From NCBI GenBank assembly GCA_947179285.1, contig CAMXAV010000003.1, positions 1-13,460 on the forward strand: DNA of 13,460 bases. The letters are read 5' to 3'. The translations under genes were made by a program, and so were the position numbers. Each line of letters starts with the position of its first letter. Position 1 is the stretch's first letter. Source of the DNA: an uncultured Helicobacter sp. Lineage in GTDB: Bacteria; Campylobacterota; Campylobacteria; Campylobacterales; Helicobacteraceae. Below are positions 7,630 through 13,460 of this stretch, piece by piece. The notes under the pieces are model-generated. The model was given only the letters and a program-made list of their open reading frames with translations, was not told where the DNA came from and searched no databases.

Positions 7630-9201
7630 ATGAATGGTTATGTGATTAACACGAATGTGGCTTCACTCAACTCGCATGCGGTCGGAATTCAGAACGGAAG
7701 GGTTCTTGAAACCGCACTTGAGCGATTGAGTTCAGGGCTTCGGATTAACAAGGCGGCAGATGACGCTTCAGGTATGGCGATTGCGGACTCGCTGCGCTCT
7801 CAAGCTTCCTCACTCGGGCAAGCGATACGGAACGCAAACGATGCGACTGGTATGATTCAGATTGCAGACAAGGCGATGGACGAACAAATCAAGATTCTTG
7901 ATAGCGTCAAAACAAAGGCTGTGCAAGCGGCGCAAGACGGGCAAACAACGACCACAAGGCTTGCGTTACAGCAAGACATCTTGCGATTGCTCGAGGAACT
8001 CGACAACATCGCAAACACAACGAGCTACAACGGGCAAGAAATGCTTTCGGGAATGTTTGTGAATAAAGAGTTCCAAATCGGTGCGTATTCAAACACAACC
8101 GTGAAAGCAACAATTGGTCCAACCAACAGCTCGAAAATCGGGCATGTGCGCTACGAGACAAGCTCGATGACAGCGGCATCGATGCTCGCATCGGCTGGCG
8201 CAAACAACTTGCAGCTTGTCAAGCTCAACGCGCGACAAGTCGATGGTGTGAATGATGTCTTGCTCGAAACCGTGCGCATCAGCACGAGCGCAGGGACAGG
8301 ATTGGGCGCGCTCGCCGAAGTCATCAACAAAAATTCAGATGCGCTTGGATTCCGCGCAAGCTATAATGTCGAGGGTCGAGGAAATGTAGAATTGATGAGC
8401 GGAACAATCGATAATCTCGTCATCAACGGTGTAACGATTGGTAGAATCAATGATATTCAGCAAGCCGACCGCGATGGACGCTTGATTAAGGCGATTAACG
8501 ACAAGAAAGAGGCGACAGGCGTTACAGCGAGTATCGACAGGCAGGGGCGACTCACGCTCACAAGCGGCGATGGACGCGCCATCTCTGTGCATGCCGAGCT
8601 TGTCAGCGGAACAGCTGCGGTAACCAGCATGGGCGAATTTTTTGGCGGCGGCAACCTCGCGGGTGTGAGCGGAACATCGCATGCCATCATTGGGCGCTTG
8701 ACGCTGACACAACACGGCGCACGCGACATCATAATTAGCGGCACAAACTATTCTGTGATTGGATTCCACTCCTCACAAGGGGTTGCCCAACAGACCGTGA
8801 ATCTCCGCATGCTGCGCAACAACATTGACGCGGATATGGCTTCGGCGATTGGCGCAAACGGCAATGTCGCGATTGCGAGCACGAACCAACACGGGCTTGG
8901 TGCGGGCGTAACGAGCCTCAAAGGCGCAATGGCGGTGATGGACATGGCAGAATCGGCTCAAAAACATCTCGACCAGATTCGCGCCGACCTTGGTGCTGTG
9001 CAACAACAGCTCATCGCCACGGTGAATAACATCACCATCACGCAAGTGAATGTCAAGGCTGCTGAATCGACCATTCGCGATACCGACTTCGCCGAGGAAT
9101 CCAGCACCTTCACCAAGACCAACATCTTGGCACAATCAGGGAACTTTGCGCTTGCGCAAGCAAACCAAATCCAACAAAATGTGCTAAGACTCCTCCAATA
9201 A
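7630..9201 (+). CDS. flaB: Flagellin FlaB (minor flagellin of the Helicobacter type)
   Basis: This is a flagellar filament subunit, secreted by the flagellar type III system. The N-terminal D0/D1 region (about residues 1-170) includes [20 protein letters not shown] and [11 protein letters not shown]; the C-terminal D1/D0 region (about 430-523) includes [18 protein letters not shown] and the end NVLRLLQ. The central part (about 170-430) carries segments resembling H. pylori FlaB rather than FlaA, such as SHAVG near the start, KIGHVR, SMLASA and [11 protein letters not shown]. Length 523 aa is close to Helicobacter FlaB (about 514). The segment matching the TLR5 site (residues 88-99) reads [12 protein letters not shown], lacking the Arg and Glu of enterobacterial flagellin. 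The gene has its own sigma-54 promoter and is followed by a maf gene, which suggests that the filament is glycosylated. Whether a separate flaA exists cannot be seen here. Confidence 0.95.
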   Translation: MNGYVINTNVASLNSHAVGIQNGRVLETALERLSSGLRINKAADDASGMAIADSLRSQASSLGQAIRNANDATGMIQIADKAMDEQIKILDSVKTKAVQAAQDGQTTTTRLALQQDILRLLEELDNIANTTSYNGQEMLSGMFVNKEFQIGAYSNTTVKATIGPTNSSKIGHVRYETSSMTAASMLASAGANNLQLVKLNARQVDGVNDVLLETVRISTSAGTGLGALAEVINKNSDALGFRASYNVEGRGNVELMSGTIDNLVINGVTIGRINDIQQADRDGRLIKAINDKKEATGVTASIDRQGRLTLTSGDGRAISVHAELVSGTAAVTSMGEFFGGGNLAGVSGTSHAIIGRLTLTQHGARDIIISGTNYSVIGFHSSQGVAQQTVNLRMLRNNIDADMASAIGANGNVAIASTNQHGLGAGVTSLKGAMAVMDMAESAQKHLDQIRADLGAVQQQLIATVNNITITQVNVKAAESTIRDTDFAEESSTFTKTNILAQSGNFALAQANQIQQNVLRLLQ

Positions 9202-9214
9202 TCCTTTGCATTCG

Positions 9215-9229
9215 CCCCCCTAGCGGGGG
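9215..9229. terminator. GC hairpin between flaB and maf, weak terminator candidate
   Basis: A run of C (9215-9220) can pair with ggggg (9225-9229) around a tagc loop, 14 nt after the flaB stop. No T tract follows on either strand, so it is not a canonical intrinsic terminator. It may protect the 3' end of the abundant flaB transcript or reduce read-through into maf. No promoter was recognised in the 63-nt gap. Confidence 0.3.
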
Positions 9230-9264
9230 AGAAGCAAGCGGGTAACACCAAAAAAGGCGATACT

Positions 9265-11421
9265 ATGGCAAAGAAAAAAACAGCTGCACGCGCAACACAA
9301 AAGAATGCACCATCGTTCTTGGCTCAAGTCCAAGCAAAACAAGCAAATTTGAATCAACCCACAAACGCAAACCAACAGAAAAAAGAGCAAAGCATTTTTG
9401 ACAAAAACATTGCCGCGCTCCTTCTGCTCGACCCTCTTACGGCGATTCAGCTTCAAGATGTCAAGCCCAATGAAAAATTTGAACTTTTCGTTACATCAGA
9501 CCCAGCGAATATTAACATTGTTGATAAAGAAAACTTTAAACCTGTATTCACCACAAACCCTGTCGATGAAACATTGAAACGAATCCAAGAACTCGATGAT
9601 GTGCAATTCTATCCCCACCTCTATTTCTTTGGTGCGGGCAATGGCATTTTGTATCGCATGCTGCTCAACCAAAACCAAAAGCTGCAACACTTGGTGGTTG
9701 TCGAGCCAGAACCCGAGATTCTCTTTAATGTCCTCAATCTCTTCGATTTTTCCGAAGAAATCAAGACGCGCCGCATCGAGTTTCACCTCGCCAAGAATGT
9801 GAGCAAAATCGTGGCGGAATATATCTTTGGCTACAAAGATACAACACTCTATTCTAAACTCTATGACTTCCGATTATTCAATAGCTTCTATGCGCAATAT
9901 TCTGAAGAATATCTGCGAATCAACAAGCTCTTCACCGAAGTCATCGAGAGTATCGTGATTGGGCTTGGAAACGACAGCAACGATTCTGTGATTGGCTTGC
10001 TGCATCAATGCCTCAACATGCCCCAAATGCTCGCTGCGCCAAGCTATCAAAGCTTTGTCAAGCGCGCACAGAATACGCGCACGGCAATCATCGTTTCGAC
10101 TGGTCCAAGCCTCTACAAGCAGCTTCCAACGCTCAAGAAAATCGCGCCATACTGCACGCTTTATTGCATTGACGCGTCTTTTCCGATTCTTGCCAAAGCG
10201 GGGATTAAGCCCGACATTGTGCTGACGCTCGAGCGCGTCAAAGAAAGCGCGAAGTTTTACACCGACACGCCCAAAGAGGCGCAAGAAGGCGTGATTTTTG
10301 CCATCACCTCTATCGCGCATGAGAACACACTAAACGCGATTACCGAAGGGCAGAAAATCTTGCCCATGCGCCCCTTCCCTTATACATTCTATTTCGACTT
10401 GCCCGAGTATGGCTATGCGGGAATCGGAATGAGTGCTGCGAACATGGCTTATGAGATTATTCGGCATGTGGGCTATGAAAACATCGTTTTCATCGGGCAA
10501 GACCTCGCGTTTGCGCCCGATGGCAGCAGCCATGCCAAAGGCGCTGTGTATGGCGAAAAAGAGATTTCTGTGGATTACAACAAGAAAAATCGCAAAGACG
10601 ATGTCGACATCGAAGCCTATGGCGGGAATGGAATGGTCAAAACGACCTATATTTGGCGCTTGTTTTTGAAATACTTAGAGATTGAAATTTTCAAAACGCC
10701 AAAGAACATCAAAGTTTTCAACTGCACAGAAGGCGGAGCGCGAATCCACGGAACAGAGGAGATTCCGTTTGAGGAAATCTATAATGCTATCGACAAGAGC
10801 CAATGCAAGCAGCCCATCTTGCTCGAGGAGACCTCGCAAAAAGACTATGAAAAACTCTTGGGCGGCGTGCAACGCAAGGTTGAGAAGGTTTTGCTGCATG
10901 GCTACAAGCAAAAGGCGAGAATCGAGAAGGTGTTCTTGGAGATTTGCGCGCTCACAGAGGAGCTCGAGAAGCTGAACGCGGCAAAGCAGCTCGAGAAGGT
11001 GAATTTCAAAAAAATCGACCGACTCGTTGAGAAAATCAACGCCGTCAAAGACGGATTCATCAGCAACCCCCACACGCGAATCTTTGATAATATCGTTCAG
11101 AGCTATATCATGCACCAAGAAATGGAGCTCACCAAGATTACCACGCGCGTTGTGCGCACAGACGAGGAAGCCAAAGCGCGGCAGGTTGATTGGATTTATA
11201 AGCATAAATATTGGTTCTTCAGCCTCGCGGGCGGAATCCACACCGTGCTTGCCGTGCTCAAAAAGGCTTGCGGACAATGGATGGAGATTCCAGAGAAATA
11301 CAGAGACGAAGAGGAAGAGGCGAAAACCTCTATCAAAGACCCAATGCAAGTGAAGATTGAAGGGGCAAACCTTAAGGTTGAAGGCGCAACTCTCGACTTG
11401 GGCGGAATCCTAAAGCTTTAG
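9265..11421 (+). CDS. maf: Maf-type motility accessory factor (DUF115 / MAF_flag10), flagellin glycosylation
   Basis: This protein belongs to the Maf family (PF01973, formerly DUF115), thought to transfer nonulosonic acids such as pseudaminic acid to Ser/Thr of flagellin in the cytoplasm. The conserved core spans about residues 270-450: AIIVSTGPSLYK (274-285), CIDASFPILAKAGIKPD (301-317) and FIGQDLAFAPDGSSH (409-423). An N-terminal domain (about 50-250) has YFFGAGNG at 120-127. The first 45 residues are Lys/Gln/Asn-rich and probably disordered; helical, charged sequence follows the core (about 510-640). The tail (690-718) has a strand-like repeat, VKIEGANLKVEGATLDL, after an acidic stretch. 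At 718 aa it is at the long end for the family. It sits directly after flaB, as in H. pylori HP0115/HP0114. Transfer activity is inferred. No long homopolymer tract is present, unlike some Campylobacter maf genes. Confidence 0.88.
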   Translation: MAKKKTAARATQKNAPSFLAQVQAKQANLNQPTNANQQKKEQSIFDKNIAALLLLDPLTAIQLQDVKPNEKFELFVTSDPANINIVDKENFKPVFTTNPVDETLKRIQELDDVQFYPHLYFFGAGNGILYRMLLNQNQKLQHLVVVEPEPEILFNVLNLFDFSEEIKTRRIEFHLAKNVSKIVAEYIFGYKDTTLYSKLYDFRLFNSFYAQYSEEYLRINKLFTEVIESIVIGLGNDSNDSVIGLLHQCLNMPQMLAAPSYQSFVKRAQNTRTAIIVSTGPSLYKQLPTLKKIAPYCTLYCIDASFPILAKAGIKPDIVLTLERVKESAKFYTDTPKEAQEGVIFAITSIAHENTLNAITEGQKILPMRPFPYTFYFDLPEYGYAGIGMSAANMAYEIIRHVGYENIVFIGQDLAFAPDGSSHAKGAVYGEKEISVDYNKKNRKDDVDIEAYGGNGMVKTTYIWRLFLKYLEIEIFKTPKNIKVFNCTEGGARIHGTEEIPFEEIYNAIDKSQCKQPILLEETSQKDYEKLLGGVQRKVEKVLLHGYKQKARIEKVFLEICALTEELEKLNAAKQLEKVNFKKIDRLVEKINAVKDGFISNPHTRIFDNIVQSYIMHQEMELTKITTRVVRTDEEAKARQVDWIYKHKYWFFSLAGGIHTVLAVLKKACGQWMEIPEKYRDEEEEAKTSIKDPMQVKIEGANLKVEGATLDLGGILKL

Positions 11422-11423
11422 CC

Positions 11424-12818
11424 ATGTTTGGTTTTATCGATACAATCAATACATTCCTCTACACCTATTGGCTCGTCTTTGCGCTGATGCTCTGCGGCAT
11501 CTACCTCACATTGCGCACGCGCTGTATCCAGCTGCGCTTTCTCAAAGATGTATTTGGCATTCTGCAAGAACGCAGCCGCAAGGAGCACATCTCGCCCTTT
11601 GGCGCGCTCATGATTTCCACAGCCTCACGGGTTGGGATTGGGAACATCATCGGCGTGTCGATTGCGATTGCAACAGGCGGCGTTGGCGCACTCTTTTGGA
11701 TGTGGCTCACAGCAATCATCGGGGGCGCAAGCGCATTTGTCGAATCCACATTGGCGCAAGTCTATAAGCGCAAAGACGGCGAACATGGCTACAAGGGCGG
11801 TCCTGCATACTATATCGAAACCGCGCTTGGCTCAAAGGCGCTTAGCATTGTCTTTGCACTCTCGATTATTCTTTGCTTTGCGTATGGATTCAACGGCTTG
11901 CAAGCCTACACGCTCACATCGTCTTTCGAGATTTTTGTCGGAAGCGAGAGTTTTCAGAATGGGCATTTCACGCTCTATGTCGGCATTCTCCTAAGCCTCT
12001 TGGTCGCGCCCTTTTTCTTTGGCGGTGGCAAAAGCTCGGCGGCGCTCTCGTCCATCCTTGTGCCCATCATGGCATTGGGCTATCTCATCGTTGCGCTGAT
12101 TGTTGTCGTGCTCAATATCGAAAAACTCCCGATGATTTTTAGCAATGTCTTGCAAGAAGCCTTCGATTTCGCCGCAATCTTTGGCGGGTTTGCAAGCAGC
12201 GCCATTGTGATTGGCATCAGACGTGGGCTGTTCTCGAACGAGGCGGGCATGGGCTCTGCCCCAAACGCGGCGGCAGCAGCCCACACGAGCCACCCCGCCA
12301 AACAAGGAATGGTGCAAACGCTCTCGGTTTTTATCGATACGCTCATCATCTGCTCGGCGAGCGCCTTTATGGTTCTTTGTGCCGACATTAGCGACATGAG
12401 CGAGCTCAAAGGAATGATTCTCATGCAAACGGTCATGCAGAATCATTTCGGGGCTTTCGGGCTCTTTTTTGTGAGCGTGGCGATTGTCTTGTTCGCGTTC
12501 ACATCGCTGATTGGCAACTATTTCTATGCCGAGGCAAACTTCAAATTCATCACGACCAATAAAATCGCGTTGCAAATCTTTCGCTTCGCCTCGACGTTTT
12601 GGGTGCTTGTTGGCGCGCAGCTGCATCTCTCGCTCGCGTGGGACTTGGCAGACCTCTTTATGGGGCTTATGGCAAGCGTGAACATCATCGCCATCTTGCT
12701 CTTGAGCAACATCGCCATTCGCGTCTTGCGAGACTATGAAAAACAGCGCAGCGCAAACAAAGACCCCGTGTTCAAAGCCGCCGATGTCGGAATCCACAAT
12801 ACCGAGTTTTGGAAGTGA
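11424..12818 (+). CDS. AGCS-family sodium:alanine/glycine symporter
   Basis: This is an inner-membrane transporter expected to bring in alanine and/or glycine (D- or L-) with sodium. Family motifs are clear: STASRVGIGNI (65-75), GGPAYYIE (125-132) and RRGLFSNEAGMGSAPNAAAAA shortened here to RRGLFSNEAGMGSAP (266-280) followed by an alanine run. Hydrophobic segments run along the whole length, consistent with about 10-11 membrane helices, with a short polar C-terminus after about residue 435. Length 464 aa is typical. The ATG lies only 2 nt after the maf stop and has no clear ribosome site of its own, so translation probably depends on re-initiation from maf; the two genes are likely co-transcribed. 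H. pylori has a relative annotated as a D-alanine/glycine permease, but the substrate here is not determined by the sequence. Confidence 0.9.
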   Translation: MFGFIDTINTFLYTYWLVFALMLCGIYLTLRTRCIQLRFLKDVFGILQERSRKEHISPFGALMISTASRVGIGNIIGVSIAIATGGVGALFWMWLTAIIGGASAFVESTLAQVYKRKDGEHGYKGGPAYYIETALGSKALSIVFALSIILCFAYGFNGLQAYTLTSSFEIFVGSESFQNGHFTLYVGILLSLLVAPFFFGGGKSSAALSSILVPIMALGYLIVALIVVVLNIEKLPMIFSNVLQEAFDFAAIFGGFASSAIVIGIRRGLFSNEAGMGSAPNAAAAAHTSHPAKQGMVQTLSVFIDTLIICSASAFMVLCADISDMSELKGMILMQTVMQNHFGAFGLFFVSVAIVLFAFTSLIGNYFYAEANFKFITTNKIALQIFRFASTFWVLVGAQLHLSLAWDLADLFMGLMASVNIIAILLLSNIAIRVLRDYEKQRSANKDPVFKAADVGIHNTEFWK

Positions 12819-12850
12819 GAAAAAGGAACAAATCCTATATTGACAGCACG

Positions 12851-12917
12851 GAGGTGCGACTTTAGTCGCACTTTTGGTGCGCGATTCCTGTTTATGTGCG
12901 GTTAAAACTGCATCTCC
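12851..12917. repeat. Double-hairpin palindromic element, right copy; possible terminator of agcS
   Basis: This is the second copy of the element at 1-52, in the same orientation. The first 21 nt are identical, including the gtgcgact/agtcgcac hairpin (12854-12871), here followed by tttt, so it could act as an intrinsic terminator 36 nt after the symporter stop. The second half (gtgcggttaaaactgcatctc) has changes that weaken its hairpin, and a longer spacer separates the halves. Confidence 0.65.
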
Positions 12918-12920
12918 GAT

Positions 12921-13046
12921 TCTGCTATTGCTCATCGTGTGAGCGCCCAAGCCACAGCGCGCAACGTCTATGTTATGCCTTTGGGACCCGAACATAGACG
13001 TTGCGCGCTGTGGCTGGGATTATTAGAATCGGTGAGCAATGGCAGA
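12921..13046. repeat. Long inverted repeat with 25-bp perfect core arms
   Basis: Arms 12950-12974 and 12991-13015 are exactly complementary over 25 nt and enclose a 16-nt loop (12975-12990). Outer arms continue the structure: 12921-12937 and 13030-13046 match at 15 of 17 positions, and on the + strand RNA both exceptions are U-G pairs. Between core and outer arms there are unpaired stretches of 12-14 nt. No T tract follows and no gene starts close by. It could be a dispersed foldback element, or, if transcribed, a long double-stranded RNA hairpin. Its function is unknown. Confidence 0.85.
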
Positions 13047-13050
13047 TAGA

Positions 13051-13074
13051 GATGTTTCGCTTCGCTCAACATGA
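13051..13074. repeat. Partial copy of repeat B
   Basis: gatgtttcgcttcgctcaac followed by atgac resembles the right half of the element at 255-277. It lies directly after the long inverted repeat and is followed by a second acatgac at 13090-13096. It is non-coding and part of the repeat cluster that mirrors the left edge of the window. Confidence 0.55.
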
Positions 13075-13107
13075 CAATTGGGATTCTTAACATGACATGT
13101 TATTCTT

Positions 13108-13206
13108 TGTCATTGCGAGCGAGCGGCGCGAGCGTGGCAATCAACGAGCAAGGAATCCCAATGCGTTCAAAGACGGTTGATTGCTTCGTTTACGCTCGCA
13201 ATGATA
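13108..13206. repeat. About 100-nt palindromic repeat A, right copy
   Basis: This copy corresponds to 86-188 in the same orientation, with terminal inverted repeats tgtcattgcgag (13108-13119) and ctcgcaatgata (13195-13206), one mismatch. The two copies differ by a few substitutions and short indels, for example near 13119-13128 and 13160-13164. Conservation between copies that share no reading frame points to a dispersed non-coding element. Confidence 0.75.
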
Positions 13207-13240
13207 TTTGGAATCTCTTTACGTTTGCCATTGTTCACCG

Positions 13241-13410
13241 AAAAATGCAAAGAAAAAATAAGAGAATAAAAAACACACAGGCAAAAAGATGGGAGAGAAA
13301 GAAAAATATCAATAAAAGAGGAAAGAAAAACAAAGAAAGCATAAATAAAAAGAGAGCAAAAAACACGAAAGCAAAAACAGAAAGAAAAATAAAAGGAAGA
13401 GAAACAAACA
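13241..13410. other. A/G-rich, T-poor tract
   Basis: This 170-nt stretch contains only 10 T and about 15 C, so roughly 85% of the + strand is purine, mostly A. A frame from ATG 13245 stays open to the window edge (72 codons) and would encode a Lys/Arg/Asn-rich peptide, but stops are rare simply because T is rare, and no ribosome site precedes it. I therefore do not call a gene. On the minus strand the tract is a pyrimidine-rich run directly after a GC hairpin. Confidence 0.6.
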
Positions 13411-13429
13411 ACGCCCCCGAAGGGGGGCG
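13390..13429 (-). terminator. Terminator-like hairpin on the minus strand
   Basis: cgccccc (13412-13418) pairs with gggggcg (13423-13429) around a 4-nt loop. Read on the minus strand, the stem is followed by ttgtttgtttctcttcctttt, here given only as its position 13391-13411, a T-rich tail expected for an intrinsic terminator. It would end a transcript entering from a gene to the right of the window. Confidence 0.5.
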
Positions 13430-13460
13430 ATGGCGTTTGCCAAAGGCACAGATTCTTTTG

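Noticed and set aside
9271..9281. Phase-variable homopolymer or frameshift site at the start of maf (seven A).
   Set aside because: Seven A is short for slipped-strand variation, no G/C tract exists in the gene, and the phase of the run does not match a canonical -1 slippery heptamer.
12950..13015. Integron attC site for the long inverted repeat.
   Set aside because: attC sites have imperfect arms with extrahelical bases and defined core boxes; these arms are perfectly complementary and no integrase or cassette gene is present.
13245..13460. Open frame of 72 codons to the window edge, Lys/Arg-rich.
   Set aside because: The frame is open because the tract has almost no T; no ribosome site and no recognisable domain. 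Extension beyond the window could change this.
1..13460. tRNA, rRNA, CRISPR array, insertion sequence or transposase.
   Set aside because: No cloverleaf, regularly spaced repeats or transposase-like protein was seen on either strand.

Overview
The window looks like chromosomal DNA of a Helicobacter-type Campylobacterota (epsilonproteobacterium). Three things point there: a nap cluster in the epsilon order A-G-H-B-D, a flagellin that reads as Helicobacter FlaB (including the SHAVG and GGGN-AG-SGT-HA-IGRLTLT segments) behind a sigma-54 promoter, and a flagellin next to a Maf/DUF115 protein, as at H. pylori HP0115/HP0114. Base composition looks close to balanced by eye, which is high for Helicobacter. 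An enterohepatic species able to respire nitrate is a reasonable guess; the species itself is inference.

Layout: all eight recognisable genes are on the + strand. 1-492 is non-coding and filled with short palindromic repeats. 493-5642 is a tightly packed periplasmic nitrate reductase operon, napA-napG-napH-napB-napD, in which every gene overlaps the next. 5721-7478 is a Na+/phosphate cotransporter-family protein with its own -10 box and a strong terminator. 7573-9201 is a sigma-54 promoter and the minor flagellin flaB. 9265-11421 is the Maf-type flagellin glycosylation protein, followed 2 nt later by an AGCS-type sodium:alanine/glycine symporter (11424-12818). 12819-13460 is non-coding: a hairpin element, a long near-perfect inverted repeat, further copies of the left-end repeats, an A/G-rich tract and a minus-strand terminator-like hairpin at the edge.

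How the genes work together: NapH (membrane) and NapG (periplasmic, Tat-exported) would take electrons from menaquinol and pass them through the di-haem NapB to the molybdenum enzyme NapA; NapD is the cytoplasmic chaperone for NapA. There is no napC, and unlike the napAGHB(F)LD arrangement of Wolinella and Campylobacter there is no napL or napF. FlaB and Maf form a motility pair, with Maf probably needed to glycosylate flagellin. The two transporters are probably sodium-coupled and sit next to these units without an obvious functional link.

No clear new multi-gene system is visible; the genes are recognisable families. The least explained sequence is the repeat-rich DNA on both sides of the gene block, above all the long inverted repeat at 12921-13046.
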